20,939 bases of DNA from Dehalococcoidales bacterium (GCA_028710655.1 JAQTTS010000008.1:1-20939), one strand, 5' to 3'. Counted from the stretch's first letter, positions 5,963 to 13,742 are shown. Notes: generated by a model not told the origin, from the letters alone. A program made the numbers and translations.

Positions 5963-5983
5963 AGAGCGTTGTCATAACGCTTT
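5963..5983 (+). promoter_or_regulatory. Small hairpin next to the Shine-Dalgarno site
   Basis: AGCGTT (5965-5970) and AACGCT (5976-5981) form a 6-bp stem with loop GTCAT, extendable by a G-U and an A-U pair. It ends 2 nt before AGGAGG (5986-5991), the site for the ATG at 5997. It sits at the place equivalent to the TAGCAA/TTGCTA hairpin after copy 1, though the sequences differ. Confidence 0.45.
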
Positions 5984-5996
5984 AAAGGAGGCGGGC

Positions 5997-6308
5997 ATGA
6001 AAGGTATTCCTGATCCCAAAATGCTGGTCGATTCTGTTGCCGATGGGGCAATAGAAATAGCTGAAGGCCCGGTAAGGCTAGCCAAAAATACCGCTGATGT
6101 TGCTGATAAATTCGCCAGCGACGTAAAAGCCAACATGGAAGATTTCAAGAATCGTATGCCGGATGACCCCGGAGCAATCCCTGATTGTCTCATAAGGGGG
6201 GTTGGCCAGGCAATAGATGCTGGAATTGGAATGGTGGAAGGCTTCGGCAATGCGGCTATGGACACCTTCGGCGCCGTCCAGAATCAAATAAAGAGAGTTA
6301 CAGGTTAG
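5997..6308 (+). CDS. Small Gly/Ala-rich helical protein
   Basis: 103 residues, first gene after the second leader element, with a perfect AGGAGG 5 nt upstream. It is almost wholly helical by composition. The first two thirds are charged and amphipathic; residues about 65-92 (GVGQAIDAGIGMVEGFGNAA) form a Gly/Ala-rich, weakly hydrophobic stretch that might associate with membranes or pack in a particle. Unrecognised family. As the promoter-proximal gene of the structural operon it should be strongly expressed. Confidence 0.75.
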   Translation: MKGIPDPKMLVDSVADGAIEIAEGPVRLAKNTADVADKFASDVKANMEDFKNRMPDDPGAIPDCLIRGVGQAIDAGIGMVEGFGNAAMDTFGAVQNQIKRVTG

Positions 6309-6319
6309 GGAGGTGCTTA

Positions 6320-6646
6320 ATGGCTACCAACATTAAGGATATTTTAACGGATGCAACCAAATACCCTGCAAGGGTCGAAGAGATGCTGCCTTCCGGGGCT
6401 CCCCAGATATCATCCATGCTGACAACCATAACCGACAGTCTGCCTGCCGTTCCTGATTTTCCGGTAGAAATACCCGATCTTCCAGAACCGCCAGCCGCAC
6501 CAACGACTGCCACTGCCGGATTAAAGCGTACTTATGTTACCAGTGCCAGTATGGTTCCCGCTACTACCACCACCATGGCTACCACCACGACAACCAGAAA
6601 TAGTTCGGCTCTGAAATCCAACAAGAGCAAGTTATACTTTGAATAA
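6320..6646 (+). CDS. Small protein with Pro-rich middle and Thr-rich tail
   Basis: 108 residues from ATG 6320, chosen because GGGAGGTG lies just upstream; the frame is open further 5' only through the previous gene. The N-terminal 45 residues are helical. The middle is a regular proline segment (VPDFPVEIPDLPEPPAAPT), and the C-terminus contains TTTTMATTTTTRNSS followed by basic residues. Such Pro/Thr tails are common extended linkers, and Thr/Ser runs are favoured O-glycosylation sites, notable because a glycan operon follows downstream. No signal peptide. Function unknown. Confidence 0.75.
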   Translation: MATNIKDILTDATKYPARVEEMLPSGAPQISSMLTTITDSLPAVPDFPVEIPDLPEPPAAPTTATAGLKRTYVTSASMVPATTTTMATTTTTRNSSALKSNKSKLYFE

Positions 6647-6656
6647 GGAGGACTAA

Positions 6657-7436
6657 ATGGCTACTACAGTACCAGAGGAACAATATACAGAGTTGAATCT
6701 CATGGCAGGAACAGCCAGAAGTCTGGAGGCGGAAGCTCTTACCGACTCGGATATCGATGTTTGGACCAGAGACTTTAATATGCTGGTCAACGATCTGTCT
6801 ATATTCGGCGATCCCGAACTCGGCAACGACCTTAAAAGCGAGAAATCATTCTACGATGAGGTTATCAAGGTAGCCAAGGGTTATTTTGATGCCAAGCCGT
6901 TCGGCGGTCTCAAGGCAGCTACCGGTCAGTTCGGTTTCCGTTTGCTCGGCCCCCAGGATCTCAAGCAGGCTGCTTCGGCACTTACACCGGCCTACTATAG
7001 CTGGGCACAAACACTGGCTACTACTTCCAGCCATACCTATGCCCAATATGCCATCGGCTATTCTTCGGGCAATGTATACACCAGCAGCGTATCTACCCAG
7101 AAAGAGGTTTTAGCCTTCCATCGTCTGGTAAGCTACAAACCGGCACCGCGCCTGATGTATGTTGAGTGGAGCGTCAACGGGTATCCCTACATGCCCTATG
7201 ATGTCGAGCCATACAGCAAGATCAACAAAGAGAACAAGCTGTTCAAAACCATCCCGATGCCCGGCAGGATAATCCTGCATCCGGGCGGCGGTTTCTATAC
7301 CCACTTCTACTTTGACTTAGCAACAGGGGCAACGGCTCCCAGCGGTACTTCCAATGTCGATGTCGAGATCGCCCCCTTCGGTCTGGTCTTCGGCGAATAC
7401 GATTATCTGAAAGCCGGAGCGGCTGTCCTTTATTAA
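6657..7436 (+). CDS. Putative main structural (coat-like) protein
   Basis: 259 residues behind a strong AAGGAGGA site. The N-terminal 70 residues are acidic and helical, followed by a Gly/Ala/Gln region. The C-terminal half is beta-rich with many aromatic residues: RLMYVEWSVNGYPYMPYD, then RIILHPGGGFYTHFYFD, then VEIAPFGLVFGEYDYL. The alternation of strands and the Gly-rich hairpins would suit a beta-sandwich or jelly-roll coat subunit, but I cannot match it to a named family. Position in the operon (third, before a run of small beta-rich proteins), strong SD and lack of a signal peptide support a structural role. Confidence in the gene is high, in the role low. Confidence 0.7.
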   Translation: MATTVPEEQYTELNLMAGTARSLEAEALTDSDIDVWTRDFNMLVNDLSIFGDPELGNDLKSEKSFYDEVIKVAKGYFDAKPFGGLKAATGQFGFRLLGPQDLKQAASALTPAYYSWAQTLATTSSHTYAQYAIGYSSGNVYTSSVSTQKEVLAFHRLVSYKPAPRLMYVEWSVNGYPYMPYDVEPYSKINKENKLFKTIPMPGRIILHPGGGFYTHFYFDLATGATAPSGTSNVDVEIAPFGLVFGEYDYLKAGAAVLY

Positions 7437-7450
7437 GGAGGTAATTTATT

Positions 7451-7843
7451 ATGTCATCAGATATTGTCGCCAGATTTGCTGACGGTCGCCTCCTTGTTCA
7501 GGAAAGCCAGACAGCACAATCTAATTATACCAGCGGCGGACTTTGGGTCAGGGTTGCCAATGTTCAGACGGTAGAAAGGGTTTTGTCAATCAACAACGAC
7601 TACGAACAATACGGCTTGAAGACTGATCTTGGTGATGTCGCCATCAGTGGTGATAAGGTCAAGGTCATGATGCGCCGCGGTGATCTCAGTCAGGTTATTT
7701 CCGGTGCCAGTTTCCTGAGCGGTTATCAGGTTCCCGGCTACATGAGCGGCATCGCAGTAAGCGGCAACCCCTATCTCGGTGAGATTTACAGCGGGGTTAT
7801 CAGTGGCAGGGTGACGGTCACTCTCAATGTAATCGCCCGCTAG
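7451..7843 (+). CDS. Small beta-rich structural-like protein
   Basis: 130 residues, unrecognised. AAGGAGGT lies 8 nt before the ATG. The sequence alternates short hydrophobic strands with Gly/Ser/Asn turns (LWVRVANVQTVERVLSIN, then GYMSGIAVSGNPYLGEIYSG) and ends on a strand, VTVTLNVIAR. No signal peptide or helix-rich part. Size, composition and place between the coat-like gene and other beta-rich genes suit a minor coat, decoration or connector protein, by inference. Confidence 0.7.
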   Translation: MSSDIVARFADGRLLVQESQTAQSNYTSGGLWVRVANVQTVERVLSINNDYEQYGLKTDLGDVAISGDKVKVMMRRGDLSQVISGASFLSGYQVPGYMSGIAVSGNPYLGEIYSGVISGRVTVTLNVIAR

Positions 7844-7888
7844 GACTGATCGAAGTCTCCAAGGCGGAAAGGTAAATGGAGGTGACTC

Positions 7889-8524
7889 ATGTTGGAACTG
7901 CGCCCAACTGATTATATAGCTGGAGTGCAACCCCGGCCGAAGATACTGCTGGTAAACGACTGGATAAAGTTCAGCAACAATTTCCCGGATACGCTCAGTC
8001 ATGTCAAGGGAAAGACCGCCTGCATTGCCGTGCAGCAGGAGGTAAACTACCAGCTTTCTTATCTGCTCAAGGAGGGGTGCTATACCGATGTCGACCTGAG
8101 CAACGATACCGGTGTCAATCTGTACCCCGACGTTGCCAGCAACCTGTACGAAATGCTGATCGGATTCAAGCCCGGTAACTATTTCGTCCAGATATACTTC
8201 CCGGCCGATTATCCGATATACCGGCTGGATGAGCCCAGCATGTATCCGAACATAGGCGATACCAACCTGAAATATCTGGGTGCCATAAGACCCGGTGATT
8301 CTCCCGACAGAAATCCCATACTTAAACTTTATCTCGTCTATAAGCTGAAGCCTATTATATTAAGAATGGTGGTCGATGACGGTATTGACTATGAAAAAAT
8401 GACCATGAACTTTTCCATCAACCGTTGCGTCATGAACTTTGGTAAGGCCTTGCCGGCAGGGGTAACCCCCAAACCCATACTCTACCTGGACGAGATAAGC
8501 CAGATGCGCGAGGTATCAGGTTAG
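7889..8524 (+). CDS. Unrecognised 211-residue protein of the structural set
   Basis: The ATG follows TGGAGGTGA. The protein is mixed alpha/beta with many Tyr and Pro residues, for example YFPADYPIYRLDEPSMYP, and ends in a polar tail. No motif for an enzyme, no membrane segment and no signal peptide are seen. A 45-nt gap without obvious promoter separates it from the previous gene, so it probably belongs to the same transcript. Its position among beta-rich proteins suggests a structural or connector role; this is inference from context. Confidence 0.7.
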   Translation: MLELRPTDYIAGVQPRPKILLVNDWIKFSNNFPDTLSHVKGKTACIAVQQEVNYQLSYLLKEGCYTDVDLSNDTGVNLYPDVASNLYEMLIGFKPGNYFVQIYFPADYPIYRLDEPSMYPNIGDTNLKYLGAIRPGDSPDRNPILKLYLVYKLKPIILRMVVDDGIDYEKMTMNFSINRCVMNFGKALPAGVTPKPILYLDEISQMREVSG

Positions 8525-8534
8525 GAGGTAAATG

Positions 8535-8906
8535 ATGCCCAGTAAATCAGTAACAGCCAATGTTTCCGGGGCGTTGTTGTTTCAGGAAAACAAACACAAG
8601 AAAGCCAACTTTGTCGGCATAACCGTTGATCACCAGAGTTCGGGTACTCAAACTATCCAGATTTACGATTGCTTCACGGCTATTTCGGGTAAATGGGCTT
8701 CCGGCGGTGCCTCCCAATCGCAGGAAGACTTCGCTACCAATGTTTTGAGCGGCAAGATAAGACAACAAATCACTGTTCAATCAGGACAGACCACTGTTTT
8801 GGCCGAACAGCAGCTTAAGGATGTGCAGGTTCTCGGATCCGCTTATATTGTGGCTACCGCTACTGCCACCGGATGCGTTATTACAGCACAGTATGAAATG
8901 ATTTAA
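8535..8906 (+). CDS. Small beta-rich structural-like protein
   Basis: 123 residues from the second of two in-register ATGs, preferred because AGGAGGT is 5 nt from it and only 2 nt from the one at 8532. It starts MPSKSVTANVSGALLFQEN and is made of alternating beta-strands with many Thr, Gln and Ser residues; the end (SAYIVATATATGCVITAQYEMI, in part) looks like edge strands of a sandwich. Similar in size and style to the 130-residue protein two genes upstream, although I cannot show homology by eye. Probably a structural subunit. Confidence 0.7.
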   Translation: MPSKSVTANVSGALLFQENKHKKANFVGITVDHQSSGTQTIQIYDCFTAISGKWASGGASQSQEDFATNVLSGKIRQQITVQSGQTTVLAEQQLKDVQVLGSAYIVATATATGCVITAQYEMI

Positions 8907-8920
8907 GGTGGGGGTGGTCT

Positions 8921-9751
8921 ATGGTAGACAAATTCAATCCCCCGCCTTCGCCTTCCACTCCCAGGGATGCCCCCTGGACGCAGCTTGAAGTAATAACTGA
9001 CCGTCTGGATACCCTCATATCCATATTGAGTGGAGGGGTAATACAGCCGGAAACCGGCGTTCCCCAGTTAATTGATGCCACCAATTCACTGATTGAAGTT
9101 ACCAATACACTGGTCGGTGTTACCAGAGACATATACGACCTCGTAAAAAGCCAACCTACGCAGGTCATTACCCAAAACGGGACGACTGCCACCCAGATAA
9201 CGGTAAGTACACCCCTGCCACATGCCGTCATGGAATGGGGAACGGCAACCTACGGCAGCAAAAACAAGCTGATATATCAGGGGAAATCCTGGGCTACCAA
9301 CATCTGGGCCGGTTATGAAGTGGCCATTGTCGATGGCAACGGTGTCGGGCAGGTAAGGAGGATAATCTCCAATGACCGTACCTCGCTTACTACTCAAACC
9401 GATTTTGACATCAATCCCGACAATACCTCTGTTTTCGTTATTCGCGCTTACAGGACACTATCCAACAAGCCGGCCTGGACTAATGCTACCAAGACGGTGG
9501 CTGCTGCCGGAACCGCCGAACAGCTCCCCGACCTGGAAGTCCCGGACGGCTTTGCCTTAGCGATTCTGGCACTATCCACCAACACGGGGTATATATATTT
9601 TGGAAATTCCAAGGCAAACACCGAGACCCATATCAACCGTGTCAGCGCTGACTTCGGAATAACCCTGAATGTAAATAACACCAATCTGGTATGGATAGAC
9701 TCTTCGGTCAACGGAGAGGGTGTCGTCTATTTCTTCGAACAAAACGGATAG
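8921..9751 (+). CDS. Phage-structural-like protein with N-terminal coiled coil
   Basis: 276 residues. After a proline-rich start (PPPSPSTPRDAPW), residues about 20-85 form heptad-like helices rich in Ile, Leu, Thr and Val, a likely trimeric coiled coil. A middle module, about 110-165, has WAGYEVAIVDGNGVGQVRRI followed by SNDRTSLTTQTDFD and TSVFVIRA, a pattern I associate with phage tail or baseplate proteins, where G-x-G-Q-x-R precedes a strand. The C-terminal third is beta-rich. Stalk plus beta-rich head suits a fiber or spike. The stop overlaps the SD of the next gene. Confidence 0.7.
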   Translation: MVDKFNPPPSPSTPRDAPWTQLEVITDRLDTLISILSGGVIQPETGVPQLIDATNSLIEVTNTLVGVTRDIYDLVKSQPTQVITQNGTTATQITVSTPLPHAVMEWGTATYGSKNKLIYQGKSWATNIWAGYEVAIVDGNGVGQVRRIISNDRTSLTTQTDFDINPDNTSVFVIRAYRTLSNKPAWTNATKTVAAAGTAEQLPDLEVPDGFALAILALSTNTGYIYFGNSKANTETHINRVSADFGITLNVNNTNLVWIDSSVNGEGVVYFFEQNG

Positions 9752-9765
9752 GAGAGATTGATTTT

Positions 9766-10782
9766 ATGGCAGGTTCTATTTCCAGAGGGGGAGGCGGCGG
9801 TTTTACCGGCAGGATAGGCGTTGACCAGATGCAGTGGACCTCTGGTAAGGTACTGGAGGGTTCCGGGGTCGGAGTCGATCCGTCAGAGAGGTCTCTGGCA
9901 CCGGTGGGGCTGCTACTGATGAGAGGTAGCCTTGCTTATGGTGGAAACCTCAACAGCATCACTATAGACGACGATTACGTCTATGCCGGCGGTTATACGA
10001 CGCAGACGATCAGAAAATACAGCAAGGCGACTTTATCTCTGGTGGCTGAAAGCCCCGATTACGGGGGAACTATTAATGCTGTAGCCGCAGACGGCACCTA
10101 CGCCTATGCCGGAGGGGGGCCACAGACGGTCAGGAAATACAACATATCGGATATGTCCTTGGCAGGCGAAAGCCCAAGCTACGGGGGAACTATCGTTGCT
10201 ATAGTCTCAAACGGCACTTACTTTTATGCCGGTGGGGGTACGACACAGACGGTCAGGAAATACAACATATCGGATATGTCCCTGGCAGGCGAAAGCCCAA
10301 GCTACGGGGGAACTATTAATGCTATAGCCGTAAACGGCAGCTACGTTTATGCCGGTGGGGCTACAACACGGACGGTCAGGAAATACAACATATCGGATAT
10401 GTCCCTGGCCGATGAAAGTGTCAGCTACGGTGGAGATATTAATGCTATAGCCGTAGACGGCACTTACGTTTATGTCGGTGGGTCTACTACGAACAAAGTC
10501 AGAAAGTACGCCGAAGTGGATATGTCCTTTGTCGGCGAAAGCACCTCTTACGGCGGAAGTATCAGAGCTATAGACGTAAACGGCAGCTACGTTTATGCCG
10601 GAGGTAGTACGACAAACACGGTCAGAAAATACGACATAGTGGATTTAACATTGGCCGGCGAAAGCCCCAAGGCTCTTACGGATATCGTCTCTCTGGTAGT
10701 AGACGCCAATTATGCCTTTGCTGGCATATATACAGAACAGATAGTCACGAAATACCTCCTTGACGGGGATATAATTTTCTGA
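9766..10782 (+). CDS. Seven-bladed beta-propeller protein
   Basis: 338 residues from ATG 9766, with GGAGAG 9 nt upstream. The N-terminal 53 residues are Gly-rich (SRGGGGGFTGR) and may be an attachment arm. From residue 54 there are seven units of 40-41 residues with the pattern ES(P)xYGGxIxAIxVxGxYVYAGG followed by TxTVRKYxxxDMSLxG; the last unit is degenerate. Seven units match a closed seven-bladed propeller of the LVIVD/kelch/WD type. No signal peptide. Propellers of this kind bind ligands or partner proteins; as last gene of the structural operon it may be a surface or receptor-binding part. It resembles, in fold only, the exported Asp-box protein at the other end of the window. Confidence 0.85.
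   Translation: MAGSISRGGGGGFTGRIGVDQMQWTSGKVLEGSGVGVDPSERSLAPVGLLLMRGSLAYGGNLNSITIDDDYVYAGGYTTQTIRKYSKATLSLVAESPDYGGTINAVAADGTYAYAGGGPQTVRKYNISDMSLAGESPSYGGTIVAIVSNGTYFYAGGGTTQTVRKYNISDMSLAGESPSYGGTINAIAVNGSYVYAGGATTRTVRKYNISDMSLADESVSYGGDINAIAVDGTYVYVGGSTTNKVRKYAEVDMSFVGESTSYGGSIRAIDVNGSYVYAGGSTTNTVRKYDIVDLTLAGESPKALTDIVSLVVDANYAFAGIYTEQIVTKYLLDGDIIF
9925..10782 (+). repeat. Seven in-frame propeller repeats (about 123 bp each)
   Basis: Units begin at 9925, 10048, 10168, 10291, 10414, 10537 and 10660. Blades 2, 3 and 4 share almost identical DNA, including GTCAGGAAATACAACATATC, whereas the outer blades are more diverged. This points to recent duplication or conversion inside the gene. Confidence 0.85.
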
Positions 10783-10792
10783 CGCCACGTTT

Positions 10793-10883
10793 CGGGCAAA
10801 TAACTGTCCAGACTGTCAATAATTTTTGCCATAAATTCCCACTTCAGCCTTGAATATCCCTTGACGCTGGCTGATTTTGCCCG
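10793..10883. repeat. Inverted repeat flanking/overlapping the glycan-operon promoter
   Basis: CGGGCAAA (10793-10800) and TTTGCCCG (10876-10883) are perfect 8-bp inverted copies. The right copy ends at the base before the -10 box, so a protein bound there would block transcription, and the left copy could support looping. The gene just downstream is AbrB-like. Could be chance, as 8 bp is short. Confidence 0.3.
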
Positions 10884-10889
10884 TAAAAT
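10861..10889 (+). promoter_or_regulatory. Consensus promoter of the glycan operon
   Basis: TTGACG (10861-10866), 17-bp spacer, TAAAAT (10884-10889). Expected transcription start near 10896, immediately at the GTG of the first gene. No clear rho-independent terminator separates it from the propeller gene. Confidence 0.75.
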
Positions 10890-10896
10890 GTAGCAA

Positions 10897-11130
10897 GTGA
10901 TACAAGATGAAAAAATAGACACCCCGACCACTCTACCGTTAACTGTGCCTGATTCGGTTGTGCAGTGCTATTTCAGGCCCAGCGGGCACAGTTATCTGCA
11001 TATACCGGCACGTCTGGCCAGGCAGTGCCAGATAATCTCCGGCTCCCCGTCGGCTTACTTTTCCGTGTTCGTAAAGGACAACAAACTGATACTTGAACAA
11101 ACCAATATACTGGAGGGAATCAAACCATGA
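10897..11130 (+). CDS. AbrB/SpoVT-like small protein, possibly leaderless
   Basis: 77 residues with a GTG start; no other ATG or GTG in this frame would keep the conserved part. Residues 29-69 contain GHSYLHIPARLARQC followed by AYFSVFVKDNKLILE, the strand-IPaxLaxxl-strand-LxLE layout of the AbrB/SpoVT swapped-hairpin DNA-binding fold. No Shine-Dalgarno site precedes the GTG, and the promoter places the mRNA start at or one base before it, so translation may be leaderless. The stop overlaps the first glycosyltransferase (ATGA). A promoter-proximal AbrB-like protein would most simply be the operon's own regulator, acting on the inverted repeats at its promoter; this is inference. Confidence 0.65.
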   Translation: MIQDEKIDTPTTLPLTVPDSVVQCYFRPSGHSYLHIPARLARQCQIISGSPSAYFSVFVKDNKLILEQTNILEGIKP

Positions 11131-11816
11131 TGTCATGGGACATAGCCAGACAAAAAGACAACTCCTGCATGACTGCTGTTCTTTTCCCGCCCATGGGCGT
11201 TTCCTGGGAATGGGCGTTATCCCTGTGTGCCATGGAGAAACCAGCCACCTGGCTTCCCATGAGGCTTTCCGGCTTCCCCTTCGATGCGGCCAGAAACCGC
11301 GCTGCCTACGAGTGCCTCAACCGCGGCATTCAGTGGCTGTTCTTTCTGGACGCCGATGTGGTGGCTCCGCGTGAAACGATTACCAGATTGATGTCGCATA
11401 AGTTGCCGATTGTCTCCGGGCTTTATTTTCAGAAGTACCCTACCTGGACGGGTGATGCCGCGGAATATTTGCCGGTCATCTGCAACGAAAGTATCGGACC
11501 GGATAAGAAAATTACCAAGCAACCGATAACTCATTACACACCCGGCAGCCTGATAGAATGCGATTATGTGCCGGCAGGCTGTTTGCTTGTGCACACTTCC
11601 GTATTCGAACGTATGCTTAACTCGGGTATCAAGGAATTCTTCAAGTGGACTTTAACCGCTGCCAGCGAACCGCCCGGTTCGGGGCGGTCGGAAGATTTTG
11701 AATTTAGTGCGAATGCCAGATCATTAGGTTACAAGTGCATCTGCGATACAAGCATAATATGCGCCCATGAAACGACTACCCAGGTGACAATCAAGGGGCT
11801 GTCGCCGAAGCTCTGA
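11127..11816 (+). CDS. GT-A family glycosyltransferase
   Basis: 229 residues. The motif WLFFLDADVV (residues 70-79) contains the DxD that binds nucleotide sugar and metal, and RNRAAYECLNRG just before it is the usual helix of GT2-like enzymes. SGLYFQKYP after it and GSGRSEDFEFSANARSLGY near the end, with the acidic pair that holds the acceptor, complete a GT2-type domain. No membrane segment, so the enzyme is cytoplasmic. Enzymes of this short type occur often in phage and surface-glycan loci. GGAGG lies 8 nt before the ATG, and the start overlaps the previous stop. Sugar and acceptor cannot be told. Confidence 0.8.
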   Translation: MMSWDIARQKDNSCMTAVLFPPMGVSWEWALSLCAMEKPATWLPMRLSGFPFDAARNRAAYECLNRGIQWLFFLDADVVAPRETITRLMSHKLPIVSGLYFQKYPTWTGDAAEYLPVICNESIGPDKKITKQPITHYTPGSLIECDYVPAGCLLVHTSVFERMLNSGIKEFFKWTLTAASEPPGSGRSEDFEFSANARSLGYKCICDTSIICAHETTTQVTIKGLSPKL

Positions 11817-11820
11817 GGAC

Positions 11821-12774
11821 ATGCCTAAGATTACAGTATTGACCATAACATGGAAGCCCGGCTATATCGATACTATGGTGGACGCTCTGAAAGCCCAGAC
11901 CTTTCATGATTTCGAGTGGGTACTGGTTGACGACCTCTACGGGCTCCGCAAGGATATGGTAAAAGAACTTGTAGGCGGTGCCTTTCAGTTTACACACCTG
12001 CCGCCGCGATGGATCAGCGAATACTCGCAGACTGCCGTGGCCAACAACACCGGATTGACGCACTCCCGCGGGGAGCTGATATACTTTATGGCCGACTATA
12101 TCTATCCGCATCCGAAGTGCCTGTGGAGGCACTGGCAGATATATGAAAAGTACGGACCCGACCTGATGATAAGCGGGCCGATACTCGATCGCCTGACTGC
12201 TGCCGGCAGGTCGACATGGACAGGGGCTCCGCCCGTAACCATAACGGTCAGGGCTGGCGATGAGGTATTCACCTATGACGAAAGTACGCCGCCCCTGGAT
12301 ATAGATATCACGGAGGGATACGACAAGCCGTCCGATACCAACCTGCTGTCGATCTGGAAGCAACCCTTTCACCCGAGATGGCCTACCACCTATCCCCCCG
12401 ACTGGAGGCTGGGGTGGATTATGAACAGGAAGCTGGAAGAGGGATTGTACGAGAATCTGAGCGGTGCCAAATGGTGGTGGGGAGGCCGTAACGACAGCGT
12501 ATCGCTCGAACTCCTTCTTGACGTAAATGGATTGCAGGAAGATATCGATGCCAGGCATACAGGACTGGAAGCCGAGATGGCGGAACGAATCGAAGGGTTG
12601 GGAGTGAGATATATGGTCGATACCCAGGCACCGGTATTTTTGCTGCCGCATCCGATACGCAAAAAGGAGATGCACATAATTGCTGAGGATGAATTAAGCA
12701 GAAGAAAAAGAATTGAAAGGATACCTAACGATTACAGTTTGAGAGAGGTAAGGAGGAAAATACTGAAACTATGA
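11821..12774 (+). CDS. GT2-like glycosyltransferase
   Basis: 317 residues. The start ITVLTITWKPGYIDTMVDAL followed by LKAQTFHDFEWVLVDD (residues 24-38) is the classic GT2 nucleotide-binding half. NNTGLTHSRGELIYFMADY (75-93) occupies the place of the DxD motif, but reads MADY, so the canonical second Asp is missing and metal binding may differ. A late segment, WWWGGRNDSVSLE then DIDARHTGLEAEMAERI, matches the GT2 acceptor/catalytic region. A highly charged helical tail of about 50 residues follows. No membrane segment. GAGGAC precedes the ATG closely, and coupling to the gene 4 nt upstream is likely. Confidence 0.75.
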   Translation: MPKITVLTITWKPGYIDTMVDALKAQTFHDFEWVLVDDLYGLRKDMVKELVGGAFQFTHLPPRWISEYSQTAVANNTGLTHSRGELIYFMADYIYPHPKCLWRHWQIYEKYGPDLMISGPILDRLTAAGRSTWTGAPPVTITVRAGDEVFTYDESTPPLDIDITEGYDKPSDTNLLSIWKQPFHPRWPTTYPPDWRLGWIMNRKLEEGLYENLSGAKWWWGGRNDSVSLELLLDVNGLQEDIDARHTGLEAEMAERIEGLGVRYMVDTQAPVFLLPHPIRKKEMHIIAEDELSRRKRIERIPNDYSLREVRRKILKL

Positions 12775-13742
12775 AAAAAGTGTTTATCACGGGTATTACC
12801 GGTTTTGTTGGCTCGCACTTGGCGGATTACATACTGGAAAACAGGCCTGATGTTGAGATATACGGACTGAAGCGCTGGCGCAGCCCCATGGACAACATCC
12901 GGCATGTAGAAGACCGCATCCATCTTGTTGACGGGGATTTGAGAGACATGGTATCCATCCAGAAAATCATCGGAACTATACTTCCTGACTTAATATTTCA
13001 CCTGGCAGCCCAGAGCCTGGTTCCCTACAGCTACTCCGTGCCGACCGACACGCTGATGACAAATGTCATCGGTACATCCAATCTTCTGGAAGCGGTCAGA
13101 ATTATCAAAGGACACGGAGATTATTACAATCCATGGATCCTTATATGCGGCTCACCGGAGGAATACGGACGGTGCGAAACGGCTATGACCGAGGATACTC
13201 CGCTCAATCCGGTATCCCCCTATGCAGTAAGCAAGGTGGCCGAAACCAGACTGGGGTACATGTACTGGGAAGCCTATGGTATGAATACTGTAATTAGCCG
13301 AGCGTTTGCACATGAAGGACCCAGAAGGGATCCTTACTTTGCCGTATCCTCTTTTGCCAGGCAGATAGCCCGCGTGGAAAAGGGTTTACAGCCCCCGGAG
13401 ATTCTGTCAGGTAATCTGGATTCGATAAGAACCTATATGGATGTAAGGGATACGGTTATAGCTTACTGGAGTCTCTTGCAGAAAGGTCGACCCGGTGAAA
13501 CCTACAATATTGCTGGCGATGAAGTAATGAGCCTGGAAGAGGTATTGAGATCCCTCGTTGATATAAGCAACATAGAATTTCCCCAAATAAAGATGGATTC
13601 CAGCTTACTACGTCCAGCCGATGTTACCCGGCAACTGGCTGATGATTCCAAATTTCGGCAACTGACTACATGGTCTCCTCAGTTCTCTTTTTTGGGGCAG
13701 ACCCTGCCGGATATGCTAGATTACTGGAGGGAGAGGGTATGA
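12771..13742 (+). CDS. SDR-type sugar-nucleotide enzyme, Rmd/GMD-like
   Basis: 323 residues, an extended short-chain dehydrogenase. GITGFVG (8-14) is the NAD(P)-binding turn; S128 (CGSPEEYG), Y151 and K155 (YAVSK) are the catalytic residues. The C-terminal half, RAFAHEGPRRDPYFAVSSFA then MDVRDTVIAYWSLLQKG and SLLRPADV, follows the pattern of GDP-mannose 4,6-dehydratase and, more closely, GDP-4-dehydro-6-deoxy-D-mannose reductase (Rmd). It should therefore make a GDP-6-deoxy sugar such as GDP-rhamnose, or act one step before; which of the two reactions is uncertain. Overlaps the neighbouring genes by ATGA at both ends. Confidence 0.85.
   Translation: MKKVFITGITGFVGSHLADYILENRPDVEIYGLKRWRSPMDNIRHVEDRIHLVDGDLRDMVSIQKIIGTILPDLIFHLAAQSLVPYSYSVPTDTLMTNVIGTSNLLEAVRIIKGHGDYYNPWILICGSPEEYGRCETAMTEDTPLNPVSPYAVSKVAETRLGYMYWEAYGMNTVISRAFAHEGPRRDPYFAVSSFARQIARVEKGLQPPEILSGNLDSIRTYMDVRDTVIAYWSLLQKGRPGETYNIAGDEVMSLEEVLRSLVDISNIEFPQIKMDSSLLRPADVTRQLADDSKFRQLTTWSPQFSFLGQTLPDMLDYWRERV

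Noticed and set aside
9925..10782. 123-bp repeats as a CRISPR-like array
   Set aside because: They are contiguous and in frame and encode propeller blades, with no unique spacers.
10783..10860. Rho-independent terminator after the propeller gene
   Set aside because: There is a short T-run near 10821 (AATTTTTGCC), but no stable GC-rich stem directly before it.
11791..12675. Minus-strand open frame of 294 codons opposite the second glycosyltransferase
   Set aside because: The sense frame has the GT2 pattern and is coupled to its neighbours; the antisense product has no recognisable features.
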